DNA from: Pterobdella sp. o SKG-2022
Lineage: Eukaryota; Annelida; Clitellata; Hirudinida; Piscicolidae
Length of the DNA stretch: 64,000 nucleotides
Assembly (NCBI GenBank): GCA_964035795.1
Contig: OZ038320.1
Location: 19,114,589 to 19,178,588 of the forward strand
Direction: 5' to 3'
In this document: positions 40,560 through 59,358 of the stretch, in pieces
Numbering within the stretch: position 1 is the stretch's first letter
Layout: every line of letters starts with the position of its first letter
Notes under the pieces: generated by a model
Database searches by the model: none
Told to the model about the DNA's origin: nothing
The model's input: the letters and a program-made list of their open reading frames with translations, nothing else
Position numbers and translations under genes: made by a program

Positions 40560-41810
40560 GTTAGTTTGAACGTTAAATAGAGGGAAGGTGGAGGGCTTGG
40601 ATGCGAATTTTACAGAATTTGTGAAACCACTAAACAGTTTGAAAAATTGTTTCAATATGTTTTTCATTAAGAGGTGTGGCTATTGGGTTTTAGAGAAGTG
40701 TATAAGAGAGACTTGAAAAAAGAAAGTTGTCACCAGATGCGAAGATTTGCAAACCATTAACCTGATATCCCACGTCACTGGATATTAAGGCTAAAATATG
40801 GCAGTTTAGATTCTGCAAAAGAGTCGCAAATGAAAAGATCGGAATGATGGGCTGGAGGGGTTTGTGTGCTTTGTAGTTTAATTAAAGACATTTGATTGTA
40901 TTGAATAGAAATTTCTTATGATAGGGATAAAATGAGATAGATTGAAAAAATAGAAAAACGATTACTGAGCCATACTTTAAGCAGACTGCAGGTGTGAAAA
41001 TAAATTTCTGAAACCTGCATAATGGGAAAAAGTGTTATAAAAATCTTTTTACTCACTAGCACTGTTTATACCTTTGCGGAAAAAAGAATTGGAAAAGCTC
41101 TGTATTTTTTTAAACAAAATTAAAGTGTGTAAAACGTTGGTCATAACAGCAAAGTTTGCGAATAATCAAGCCATGACTTCTAAAATAGAGAATATGCGAA
41201 AAAAATCATGGAAAAACAGAGTTTTTAAATGTTTAAAAATAATAAATAGCCAAAAAAACGCTTGGAATTCTGTAAAACATTGACTTTTGTCAGAATAAAA
41301 ATGAGCGGAGCTCCAGTTGAGTATACACCCGAAGGAACATTAGAGAAGGGAATATAGCCAAAAATAGCTTTAATCATCCAATAAAAATTCTAACAGATGA
41401 ACTCATTTGAGAGTTTGAAACAAAGCTGATCACGAATCTGACGTGGAGGCATGCAGCTCAAACGTGGAGTGTACGCAAGATGGACATAAGAGTGAGAATC
41501 ATTAGAGAGTTTAGTTGAAAAAAAATAGAAAAATTTAAGTGAAACGACAAGCTTATCTATAAAGAAGTTTTGCTTTGCAAATTAAAGACCAGAATGATGA
41601 CAACAATGAAAAGAAGCAAACTCAAATTGATGGGCCGTGTCTTTTGACATAAACATTTGCTGAAAACTACTTTAGAAGGCTAGATGAAATGAAAACACTA
41701 AATAAACAAAATAAATGCTAGACGAAATCACAAAGAGATGTTTGCAGATAATAGTTGAAAAGCGAAAGATCGTTACCTAACGAAAAAACTGACTATGGTA
41801 TATTTTGATG
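40560..41810 (+). mobile_element. Decayed non-LTR retrotransposon (reverse transcriptase remnant)
   Basis: No frame stays open, but pieces of a typical LINE reverse transcriptase and its C-terminal tail can be read in order. KTFDCIE and FLMIGIK appear near 40,888-40,930, resembling the K-A-F-D-x-x motif region. HAAQTWSVRKMDI lies near 41,450-41,490 (family Y-G-x-E-T-W-x-x-R-K). MKRSKLKLMGRV and HLLKTTLEG lie near 41,605-41,680 (family R-R-x-x-x-x-G-H-V and L-x-x-x-x-x-E-G). Many stops and frameshifts show a long-dead copy. This is distinct from the element at 59.7 kb. Confidence 0.7.
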
Positions 41811-43200
41811 ATGATGATGGGGGTAAGGATGGAGATGATAATGATGGGGAGAAAAGAATTTTGATAAATGAGTACAGTATGGTGATTTGAAAGCTGTTTG
41901 ATGCAGTGAATGTTGGAGGCAATGGAAATGAATGGGATTGGAAGATATTGAAAAGGTTGTTGAAACAGGTGAGAAAGTAGAAAATGAAATGAATAATAGA
42001 TATAATTATATGGGATAAAGTATAGTGGGAAAAACTGTGACTTAGAACCTATTACACAAACTACTTTAACAATCAAGAGGTATTCAAAATTCCTTTAAAA
42101 CATTTTCATTAAATACTATTTCTAAATTTCAAGCTAGAAATTTGTGTTTTCTACATATAAAAAAGATGGGTTTCCACAATGGTTGTGTAAAAAATCATCT
42201 GTAGATATGGAAGCTAATATTACTAGTCAAAACAGAGATAGCTGAAAGAATTTTTGGCGTCAATAATTTTAATCTTTTCAACACCAAATACAAAAAAATA
42301 ATCAAATCACTATGAGCAGAAAATATGGTTTGTATTCAAGAATCTGACAAAAACGAAAGCAATTGACACATTCGAATCAGAGCCGAAAAAATTCGTAGCT
42401 GGTTCTAGCTTGCTGGTTAATAACATTCTCCCAAACAACAGTACAGTATATCATTTCGACACAGAAACGAAAGGTTGTTTTTTCAATACGACAAGGTCAT
42501 CAGTCCTAGGCGAAGTGAGATTTGAGTTTTACTCACTCTTGAATGGCCAGATGAAACACTAGTCAAAGAAAACTGTTAAAGTTTAGTAAGCGTTTACAAT
42601 GTAAAACTTAGAACTATTGAGTTTAGGTAAATATATGCCAAACAGCTCATGTCAATTACAATGTTATAGAAAAAATGGAGATACCTTCACCTATAGATCT
42701 TATTTTTAATTGAGCAAGATTTTAGCTCACGAGAAAGTTTTGTTTATTTTTGCAAAAAAAACACGTTGTAAAAAAAAGTAATTATATATATATTATGGTA
42801 TCTACTTTATGAATTTGAGCAACCAAATATATTTCTGGTTCTTTATGAATCCTATGTAGAAATGATACATAACCAAAAAATTGTTTAACTTACTGAAAAT
42901 CAAGTAAATAATAAACTTGAGTTTTAAGTATTTTTTACAGCTATTTTGAAATCTGAATGCAAAATTGAATTATGAATTCCTAATTCTCAAAAAAATAATT
43001 TATAATTGAAAACAAAAATAAAGAATCAGAGTATTCAAAAAAAGTTCAAAGTTAAAATAAAAATTCCTAAAAATTCAATTGTTTCAGATTGAGTTTCAAA
43101 ACCACCAACATTAGAGGAATTAGTCACAGTAATGGCAGTTTACATAAAATGGTATGAAAAACTTTTGAAATTAGAAACTGTGTAAAATATAAAAGCAAAT
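41800..43200. other. Non-genic stretch with GAT/GGN-rich patch
   Basis: A GATGATGATGGGGGTAAGG-type purine-rich patch at 41,803-41,850 follows the retrotransposon relic. The piece at 42,160-42,600 has a somewhat mixed composition but no readable protein similarity. I see no gene. Confidence 0.5.
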
Positions 43201-43206
43201 TTTATT
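43201..43206 (-). promoter_or_regulatory. Polyadenylation signal of the orphan membrane-protein gene
   Basis: AATAAA on the minus strand, 26 bases downstream of the stop codon of the frame at 43232-43810. Confidence 0.55.
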
Positions 43207-43231
43207 GAAATAATAGTATCAAAAAAACAGT

Positions 43232-43810
43232 TTATGTAGTAGATTTTTCATTTTGTGTGGTTTTAGAGTTAACAAGTTGCTTTTCCAAACCACTAATCAT
43301 TGCAGCTTGTTCTTCCAAAGATTTCACAACTACTTTCAATTTTTGATGTTGTTTGACACGTTTTGTGACACGATAAGCTGATACTTGACTTGATATAAAG
43401 CATAAGAATATAAGACACAATGTCATACAAGCTGCTAAAGATGCTTTTAGCAATGAATCAAGCTTTGCATCTGAATATTTAGGTATTTCAGGCCAATTTT
43501 CAAAACTTCTGTTAACTGTGCAAGCATACTCAAAGTTATTCAATTTTATTTTCAAATCATTGCTTTTTTCTGGGCAAAAAAATAAAAACGGTGTAACGCA
43601 ATTTCTTGAAAACCAGAAATTTGAGCATATTTCTTTCAACTCAGAGTTATTCAAACTTTTCATGAAATGTGTTCCTTTATCCAAATCTATTTCGAAGTTA
43701 GTAAAACAATCTTCCATTAAATGTAGCGAACAATCTTTCAACTTTTCGCAAAAAGATAATGAAAAAAATGACAAAAAAATAAGAAAAAGCAGAATATAAT
43801 TTTGCGACAT
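43232..43810 (-). CDS. Orphan small secreted or single-pass membrane protein
   Basis: An uninterrupted frame gives 192 residues from the Met at 43810, or 207 from a Met at 43855. I prefer the inner Met because MSQNYILLFLIFLSFFSLSF then forms a canonical signal peptide ending near Cys21. The mature part has about seven cysteines (NC..PFLFFC and YAC among them). It is followed by a TM helix (LAACMTLCLIFLCFISSQV) and a basic, coiled-coil-prone cytoplasmic tail with KVVVKSLEEQAAMISGLEKQ. A minus-strand AATAAA lies at 43206-43201, 26 bases past the TAA. A possible acceptor (GATTTTAG|) lies 47 bases before the ATG. I do not recognise the family. It could be a lineage-specific surface protein. Confidence 0.68.
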   Translation of the reverse strand: MSQNYILLFLIFLSFFSLSFCEKLKDCSLHLMEDCFTNFEIDLDKGTHFMKSLNNSELKEICSNFWFSRNCVTPFLFFCPEKSNDLKIKLNNFEYACTVNRSFENWPEIPKYSDAKLDSLLKASLAACMTLCLIFLCFISSQVSAYRVTKRVKQHQKLKVVVKSLEEQAAMISGLEKQLVNSKTTQNEKSTT

Positions 43811-44439
43811 TTCGATAAAAAAAAATACACAAACGCAGTTTAAAAGTGCATTCAAAACTAAAATCAGATCATTCTTTCTAGAAAAATATATAACTTTTTC
43901 TATAAGTTTTTAAAAACTTACAAAAAACTCAAATTTTTCAGTTCAACATTTTATTATTTCATTAAAGAAATATATTGGATCTTTTTGTTAAACTTAGTTG
44001 TAATTTCCAAAAAAAACTTTTAAAATGTTGACTTGAAAATGATGTAACAACAATAAAATTAAAGTTTTTGAAAAATAAGTAGATATTTTATGAGAGCTTT
44101 TTTTTTTATCAAAGGAATACAGTATAGATATAACCTTCGCACACAAACACAGTTTTATAATCAAAATGCATTCACTTTTGGAAAAAAACAAAGCCAAGCA
44201 TTCGGCTGACTCTAGAGAAGGCCTAGAATTTATCAAAAAAAATCTCTTCAAACAGAAGAAATAGAATGAATGACTAATCTATATTTCTCCTTTTTCACGA
44301 ATAAATAATTCTTTCTTTAAGCTTGTTTTTTACAATCCCCACTTCTTCATCATAAAATCGTTTTATTTTAATCACTTGACTTGCTTGCTTTTACTGAATC
44401 TTGGGTCACTTCAAATCTTCACAACATTTACAATATAAT

Positions 44440-44640
44440 TTATGTTTTCCATTAGGCACCTTCATTAAACACTTAGATTTCTACATTTTGGTCTCCAGCT
44501 ACATCAACCAGTTTTCTCGAGCTTTTTTTCGAACCGTTCTTTTTTCTCATCAAGCTCCACCTCTAAAAAGCTCTTTTTCACCTAACTTACGCTCATCAAC
44601 TTTTCAAGAATTTCCGCAAACTCTTGAAAAACACCATAGA
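44440..44640. repeat. Dispersed interspersed repeat, copy B
   Basis: Colinear similarity to 14,880-15,180 (see copy A), strongest over 44,497-44,632. The ends are not defined. Confidence 0.5.
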
Positions 44641-45040
44641 CTTTTTCTTTGTAATTTCTTCTAATTTCAGAGCTTCTAAAGCAAATTTTGTTTATAAATT
44701 GTGCTTTATGACAACTTTAATTTTTTCAAATATATGAACAAATGGAGGCTTTCTTAATCTTCGCAATTGCTTATCAATGCTCACAAATACAAGAAAGAAT
44801 ATATCAATACACAAACACCTAACATGCACAAAAGCAATTCAAGATCTTGGTTATGAAGAACAAAGATTTAAGTGTAAAGGAAAACAGTTGATAAAAAATG
44901 AGCAAAAATTTATTCTCAGGTTAATATAAGATGCGGTGACTGAAGTAACAGGATGAAAAAACTCAATATTTGAGCTGATCAAAGGATATTATCAAATACC
45001 TTTTAGACAGGTACCGAAGGTAGGCCACCAAGCTATCAAA

Positions 45041-45110
45041 CATAAATTTGAGGCATTCATAAATTTATTAAAAAATAAAGCTATATTTTTCGGTATCATA
45101 AGGCATTAGC
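45041..45110 (+). repeat. Dispersed repeat, copy 1
   Basis: From CATxAATTTGAGGxATTCAT through TTATTAAAAAATxAAGC and TTTTCGGTA to GCATTAGC or ACATTAGC, this stretch matches 56,090-56,170 in the same orientation. It is only about 70-80 bases and looks like a fragment of a transposon family. Confidence 0.6.
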
Positions 45111-45159
45111 ATTTTTAATAATGATTTTTTCAAAAGCCAACAATAAAATAAATATTCAG

Positions 45160-45279
45160 AACACTGGTTAGTTTATTAAGATACGAAGCTTTTCGATAAC
45201 AAAGTAATACTTTCAAGTATACTTGAAAATGTTACTTTGTTAACAAAAAGCTTCATATCTAAATAAACTAACCAGTGTT
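45160..45279. mobile_element. Palindromic foldback MITE, full-length copy
   Basis: Two arms of about 60 bases form a near-perfect inverted repeat. The left arm starts AACACTGGTTAGTTTATT and the right arm ends AATAAACTAACCAGTGTT. The centre is CAAGTATACTTG, itself a palindrome. The interior words GAAGCTTTT and TAACAAAGTAA recur in inverted form. There is no coding capacity. Related copies lie at 25,341-25,422 and 45,433-45,474. The arms would fold as a long hairpin. Confidence 0.85.
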
Positions 45280-45432
45280 TTAAAATTATATTCATTTTTA
45301 ATAAATTTATGAATTCTTCAAATAATTCTACAGATAGTTATTATTTAAAACATACATAAGATGTCTTTAAAAAGTTTCATCAATCTAATAAAAAATACTG
45401 CAAATTATTCAAACAAAAAAAGAAATTTTATT

Positions 45433-45474
45433 GAGTACGAAGCTTTTCGTTAACAAAGTAACATTATCAAGTAC
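45433..45474. mobile_element. Foldback MITE, half copy
   Basis: GAGTACGAAGCTTTTCGTT, AACAAAGTAACATTATC and AAGTAC match one arm of the full copy 150-270 bases upstream. The second arm is missing. An even weaker fragment (ACACGAAGCTTTTTGTAAG) occurs near 45,980-46,000. Confidence 0.65.
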
Positions 45475-46670
45475 GTTAAAATTCGTTGAATCTACTAAAA
45501 TAATTTGATAATTTACGTAGGCCAAAGAAGATTATGGTATTAAAAAATAGTAGATTCTTTTTATTTAGAACAGGTTTTTTTTACTGCTAATGAGTTTCAA
45601 GCTTCCATATCTTTTAAAATAAAAAAGACCTTTTAAAATAAAAAGATATGGCCTTGATGAGAGAACAATTTAACCTTCACGTTATCAAGTCCTGATAATG
45701 TGAGTTCGACCTTAAAAGGGTTAGTGTTGTTAGGAAATCTAAGAGCAAAGTTTGTTCAACAAAATTACTAAAAAACTTTTCGTAAATTTAACTCAATTTA
45801 TTACCTTTTTTTACGTTCGTTTCCATGCTTTTATGAGTTAGAAATAGAAAAACATTCAAAGTCTGACTAAAATCACTTTGATTTTTAGGCTTCAGCAGTT
45901 TTTGTAGACCTAGTTGTTACATAGAGAACAGAATGTTAAGATAATGGAAACAAACACTAAGGTTTATTGAGAAACTTAATACACGAAGCTTTTTGTAAGA
46001 GTATCTTACATTATCTAGGGTCCAAACAGAATGTTAAGACGACGTCAGTATTATCAAAAATTAGTTTGTCTCTTGAACTTTATGAAAGTTTAAAAGATAC
46101 CGGCACCCAAAAGCAGCTTCATAAAAAAACGCTTCTTTTGGTTCAAGGTGATAACAAAAGGAATCAATTTTATACTTTCAGCTTCCTTTATGGGGCTTTA
46201 TATATGGAAACAAAAAAATTGTAAAACAACACCGTTGTAAAATTGTCTCATTGATAGTAAAATGTAATATGGAGATTAAATAAATTTGATAAATTCAAGC
46301 CGTTATCATAATTAAATCTAACTAAACTCTTAAGAAAACTTATTTGAACTCAAAGCAATTCATGACATTTTGTAATGATAAATTTCATTTTGGAAAGTCT
46401 TTGTTAGGTTGTTAGTGTTTCCTGTTTAGCTTAATTTGTTTTGGCTTCTTTCGTTTACAAATGCTGCTTAATTAAATGTTTTACTAAACTGACTTTTTTA
46501 TAAAATTTGAAGTGATATATCAAATTTATAATCAAAATTTCAATCGAAAATTTGTACGAAATTTACTTCGTAAATTAAACCAAATGTAATTTCGCATGCA
46601 TACTTCTCTATATATAAAAAATTCATTTTTTTATTTGAAGTCTTTTGTAAACTACTAGTAAAATTTTTCT
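45475..46670. other. Non-genic stretch upstream of PPP4R3
   Basis: It holds a short stem-loop (CCATATCTTTTA at 45,605 with its complement at 45,640-45,651, around a repeated CTTTTAAAATAAAAA). An unsupported frame lies at 45967-46224. The last few hundred bases should contain the PPP4R3 promoter or a 5' untranslated intron. A T-rich acceptor (CTTTTTTCAG|) ends at 46,678. Confidence 0.5.
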
Positions 46671-46746
46671 TTTTTCAGATTTTGAAAGTAAATTATTGAA
46701 TACTAATTAATACGAGCTTTGGAAATCACAAATAGTTTAAATAAAA

Positions 46747-54637
<7,891 letters not shown>

Positions 54638-54856
54638 TTTTACAAATTTATCATGTTTATTACTTTAATATTAGATTTATTAGTTATCATTCAACTTCTC
54701 AAATAATTGTCATTTCAAGCTGTAAAGTAATCACTATCAAACTAATTAAGCTAAAAGCATCTCAATTTTAAAAAATATTTTGGCGTTTCAAAGTTATGAG
54801 CGAAATTTATGTTGTAAATTTGGTTTTTATTGAAATAAGTATGAGTTTGAATTCTC

Positions 54857-54862
54857 AATAAA
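54857..54862 (+). promoter_or_regulatory. Likely polyadenylation signal of PPP4R3
   Basis: AATAAA 220 bases after the PPP4R3 stop codon, the first canonical hexamer I see in the 3' flank. Confidence 0.5.
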
Positions 54863-55003
54863 TCAAAACTCCATTCAGTATTGTTTTGTGGAAATCGATT
54901 TATTATTTAAAATCGCGCTATAACATGAAAACAGTTAAAATATACTTATAATAGAGACGTGTAATGCACATTATAAAATCAAGTTAAAAAAAAAAAATTT
55001 TAA

Positions 55004-55865
55004 ATGGGAATAAAAAACTACATGTATACTTCCCATACAATCTCCGCCTCCTTCTCAAGCTCTATTATTCTCCTCTCATCCGAGTCAGCACCAAATTTCT
55101 CTCTTTTTAGCTTCAGCAGGCTTCCTATCGTCGCTGACATATATTCAGAAGATGATACATGTAACAAGTTTTGTAAAAACCGTGGAGTATCGAGATAAGT
55201 CTAGGGCACTTCTTAGTGACAATCAATTAGAAAAACCTGCTTTTTGGCGTGGGGAAAAGTTAATATTTTCTTCGACCCACTGCCTCAGCTGTGTCTTTTA
55301 GTGAATAGCTGAGGTAGCGCATCGCTGAGAGCAAGTTCTTTGTCATCCTATGAATCATACTATTGCTTCTGTTCTTCAATGTTGTCTTGAATCTAGACAT
55401 GAGCATCTCTTTCCCTTTGGAGCCTTTACACAGACCATTGAGTTTCTTGGCATCTACATCAGCACTCCTTTCAAGCATGAATTCGGCATACCAGTCCGTC
55501 TCCATGAGTTGGAGCTTGCTGAGATTCGCATTACACAACTCAATCTCGGAACTATGAATGTAGGTGTAATAATCTTCCAAGAACTCCAAGGTCATTTTTC
55601 TTTACATTATTCTGTGTGTATCTCATCTTCATCAATTCCTGCTCCTTCCTTTCTTGATTCTTCTCTTTTACTACAACTTCCTGAAGGTCTCTTGATACTA
55701 CCTGATCCGATTTGCTTTTGGTTTTCCATTTCCTCTTCTTTAATCTTTACCTGTTTCTCTCTTTCTTATTTTTATGCTAAAACTGCTTTCTCTTTTTCTT
55801 GCAACTCTTCTGGAACTCTCTTCCTCCTAATCTTAAATCTATCCTATTTTTCTTTAAAATCTTAG
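55004..55865 (-). pseudogene. Degraded coding relic, probably transposon-derived
   Basis: On the minus strand, three protein-like blocks follow one another in different frames. An Arg/Lys/Glu-rich stretch (55,865-55,600) has stops. A 111-residue frame (55,595-55,260) reads MTLEFLEDYYTYIHSSEIEL, then LQLMETDWYAEFML. A last block (about 55,185-55,010) has SSSEYMSATIGSLLKLKREK and RRIIELEKEAEIVWEVY before a TAG. Codon-like composition and charged helices suggest former coding sequence. Frameshifts and an adjoining retroelement-like tail suggest a dead mobile element. I do not recognise the protein. Confidence 0.4.
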
Positions 55866-55869
55866 AACC

Positions 55870-55965
55870 TTCTTCTTCAAGCAGTACATAGCAGAGTGCC
55901 TCCGAACGATGCGTAAAAGGTGCTATATAAGTAATTCATTATTATTATTATTATTCTTTATTCTC
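55870..55965 (+). mobile_element. 3' end of a SINE/LINE-type retroelement with TTA-repeat tail
   Basis: The sequence GAGTGCCTCCGAACGATGCG, then AAAAGGTGCTATATAAGT, ends in a (TTA/ATT) repeat. The 'GCxCTATATAAGT plus ATT repeat' ending is typical of the 3' termini of several animal LINEs and their dependent SINEs. The 5' limit is not visible. Confidence 0.6.
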
Positions 55966-56089
55966 TCTCTTGTGCTGCTTCTGAAGTTAAAGATGCCTAG
56001 CTACTTTGATCATCATTATTGTTATTTCTATTATCTCTTTTTTTTCAGAGACATCTTATGTATGCTTTAAATATTAATTATTCATAAAA

Positions 56090-56170
56090 CATCAATTTGA
56101 GGAATTCATACATTTATTAAAAAATGAAGCTATAATTTTCGGTAAGTAATCCTCATTATGAAACATTAGC
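56090..56170 (+). repeat. Dispersed repeat, copy 2
   Basis: Matches 45,041-45,110 in order and orientation with about ten extra bases before the final CATTAGC. See copy 1. Confidence 0.6.
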
Positions 56171-56645
56171 ATGAAATGACTATTGCAGTTATGGGTTTAT
56201 ATGATGATTGGAGTTAAAGCATAAAAAAGATAATTTAGAATATTAAGTAATCCTATGTACGATAAATTTACTATAAATTAAGTTCTAATAAATCTATTGT
56301 ATAATGATTCATAAACCAATTCATAAATCATTATACAGTAGAATTATTTGAAGTTAATTTAGTTAAAATTGGAGTGTTAGTTGCCTGAACTTTTATTTTG
56401 AATAATTGAAGTAATGCACGCCAGCTAATAAAAGAAGTATATTTATAGAAAACTAATTAAAAAAAATTGTTTAAAAGTGAAAATTTTTTTTACTCAACAA
56501 ATTAAAATTTAAAAAAATTCACTAAAACTATTATAACGCGAAAAATTATTTTACAATCAGCTTATATTTTTAATCTTTTTATGTTGAGCATTGACTTGAC
56601 AAAGAGGCCGACTCCATTTTTTTAATAGTTTTTTTATTCGTTTTA
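56171..56645. other. Non-genic stretch upstream of the hnRNP gene
   Basis: AT-rich. A short inverted repeat occurs around 56,296-56,343 (CTATTGTATAATGATT with its near complement AATCATTATACAGTAG). An acceptor-like TTCGTTTTAG ends at 56,646, 29 bases before the hnRNP start codon. I see nothing else. Confidence 0.5.
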
Positions 56646-56675
56646 GTTAGCGTTTGTTTTTAATTTATTTTGAGT

Positions 56676-58782
56676 ATGTCCACTAATTACACGGAAAACA
56701 GTCAACAAAATGGCAAATCGTATCCAGATTCGGCGTGAGTAAAATTTGATAAGTTGTAATATATTGCTTTTGTTTCAACGTGCTTTAACGCTCACAAGCG
56801 CGGCATTAATCGTCCTAAATTTTTTCACGTAAATTTTATAACTTGTAATTTGAAACTTTAATTCACAATAAAAAAATGTTATTCACTTATTTTGAATTAG
56901 AAAACTCTTTGTTGGTGGTATAGCCCGAAGTACAACCGAAGGTATGAAATTTCCATTTTTTTATATATTTTTGTCTAATAAATTGATATGAATCAATGTT
57001 TTTTACTTTCCAGATGAGCTGCGACAGTATTTTTCAGTGTTTGGAAATGTGGTTGAATGTAATCTTAAAAAGGACTTTTCTTCAGGCTTATCCAGAGGTT
57101 TTGCATTCGTGACCTTTGATGATCCATCAGCTGTTGATTTGGTTAGTATAAAAAATAAAAATATGTATGATGCAAATATCTATCAACATCTTATAAATAT
57201 AATCACTTTTAAGGTTATATCAAAGCAGACACATATTTTAGGAGATAAGAACATTGACCCAAAAAAACTTAAGTCTAAGGAGTCATTAGAAAAATGTACT
57301 AAGGTGTTTATTGGTGGTGTTGATCCTAACACTCCAGAAAGTACCATCAGAGATTATTTCCAACAATATGGAAGGGTGTGTTGAGCTGTGTGTTCACTTT
57401 TATGATAATTTTAAATATTTAAATATCAATTTTTAGATTGAATCAATGGATCTGCCATTTGATAAGGAAAAGAACCAAAGAAGAGGTTTTTGCTTTATTA
57501 ACTTTGATACATCAGAGGCAGTTGATGCTTTATGCACCAAGAGCAAACATCCTTTGGGTGATAAAGAGGTGAATGGTGGTTAGTGGCTGCATTGGTTTTT
57601 TTGTTGCCTTTCTCATCTGTTTTGAGATTATTCTCAACCAGGGAGTCAGTGCATAATCTCATCCATGCAGTTTGGGTTGGTTCCTTAGCTTGATGTATAT
57701 TTTTTTATGAGGTCAATGGGATCATAGTGATAATAAAGATTTATTAAATTTCAGTTAATAGGTTTTGTTAAATATTTTTGTTCTTCAATAATGTTTAATT
57801 AGCTTTTTTTTCACACATCTGTAAAAATTGTTATGGATCATAAAAAGGTGGAAGTGAAGAGGGCTACTCCACAGGACTCACGCATGGGAGGCTTTAGATA
57901 TGGCATGTTTGGAAGGGTCGGCTATGGTGGGATGGGTGGGTATTGAATATCTTTATAGATATCCAATATTATAATAAGTTATTACTATTTGGTTGTGGGT
58001 CTAATGGTTACAAAATTATTAGTTTTATTTTTTAACAATTTTATTTTAACAGATGCTTTTCACCTATTCATTGTTTAACAAAGGATTTGACATAAATTTT
58101 TTGTGTTTTTGTTTCATTTTGAAGAGAAATGATTAGTCTTTTTAAAACCTCTAGTACATTTTCATGCCTTTCAATTTTATTTTAAAACTCATGTTTTAGT
58201 GAATTTTTATTTGTCTACATTATATATTTATATATAATTCTTGGGTGAAGTATTTTTGATTTAGATTTTTGGTGCTTAAACTATTTTATTTGGTTTCATT
58301 TGTTTTTAAACAATCTTTTTAAAAAGTTTTTATTGAATATAATATTTTACAGCCCCGTATGGCGGAGGTGATTTTGCAATGCGTGGTGGAATGAGGTATC
58401 CAGGACCAATGATGTACCCACCCTATAACCATTATGGCTATCCTGGCTACTATGGAAACCATCCAACAAACAACTACCAGAGTGGTGGCGGTTATGGATC
58501 TGGCAACATTGGAGGTAGCCATGGAAATTATCACCCAGGAAATGGATACTCAGTAGATCCTTACAACAACTTCAACATGGGTTTGTCTAAAATTTCATTT
58601 TTATAGTAAAAAAGCATTATAAATTTTATCTTCAAAGGTGTAGGTGGCAGTCAAAGGGCTGGGGTTGTGAATGGCAAAAATAACAGGGGGGCCTTCAATG
58701 ACAGGTTTTTAAAAAACCCAAAATTTCAAAAAGTTTTGTTTCTTTTCACCTATTTTTCACAATGTCTCACAGGAGCTACTGA
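56676..58782 (+). CDS. sqd: Two-RRM hnRNP of the squid / hnRNP D-AB type, 9 exons
   Basis: Nuclear RNA-binding protein family involved in splicing, export and localisation of mRNA. The exons are 56676-56734, 56901-56941, 57014-57141, 57214-57375, 57437-57568, 57848-57935, 58353-58580, 58638-58704 and 58773-58782. The phases close to 304 residues ending R-S-Y-stop. RRM1 (about 21-95) has RNP2 KLFVGGI and RNP1 RGFAFVTF. RRM2 (about 104-180) has KVFIGGV and RRGFCFINF and ends GDKEVEVKRATPQ, very close to the squid/hnRNP D ending. The C-terminus is a Gly/Tyr/Asn/Pro-rich low-complexity domain (RGGMRYPGPMMYPPYNHYGY) typical of the family. DAZAP1 or Musashi are alternatives, but the short RRM linker and KRATPQ favour squid/hnRNP D. 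Confidence 0.92.
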
Positions 58783-59352
58783 TATTAGCGGCATCACGAC
58801 ATCATCAACTTCCTCATTCAAACCTCTTAATTTTATGTTCAGTTGGCTGCTATTATTACCACTAAGATATTTTATTTTTACTTTTGTGTTTTTTTGGTAT
58901 TTTTCATTGCTGTTTCTTGTTCTTTTTTTTTTGGCCCCAATGGATCTGTAAGTGTTGATGGTGTATACATGCTTTAATTAGTTATATGTTATATCTTTAT
59001 ATATTTTTTGTGTAAATGCATGATTAATTCAAATCAATGGGCATTTTAAATGAATGCTTAGAAGTCGTGTGTTTGTTTAATGACTGTGTATTTAGAAAAA
59101 AGGACAGTTCCAGAATCAAAAGCCTCTTTGTATACATGGGGTGCGACACATCCAAGCACCCACTTTTCTATTATCCATTGTACACCGAATTATATTTGTT
59201 ATATTGATGTATATAACGATATACAGCTAAATATATGTATAAGCTTTTGGTTTAGTTCATTGCTATTCGTAATGTAACTTGTTATCTTTTACCTCTAAAA
59301 GCCAGTTACCAAATATATTCGATTATCTTCATATTGTCCTCAAAAAAGTTAG

Positions 59353-59358
59353 AATAAA
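59353..59358 (+). promoter_or_regulatory. Likely polyadenylation signal of the hnRNP gene
   Basis: AATAAA about 570 bases after the stop codon, in sequence that otherwise looks like a 3' untranslated region. Confidence 0.45.

Noticed and set aside
45967..46224. 85-residue plus-strand frame upstream of PPP4R3
   Set aside because: The sequence has no recognisable family and begins within a MITE-like fragment; insufficient evidence for a gene.
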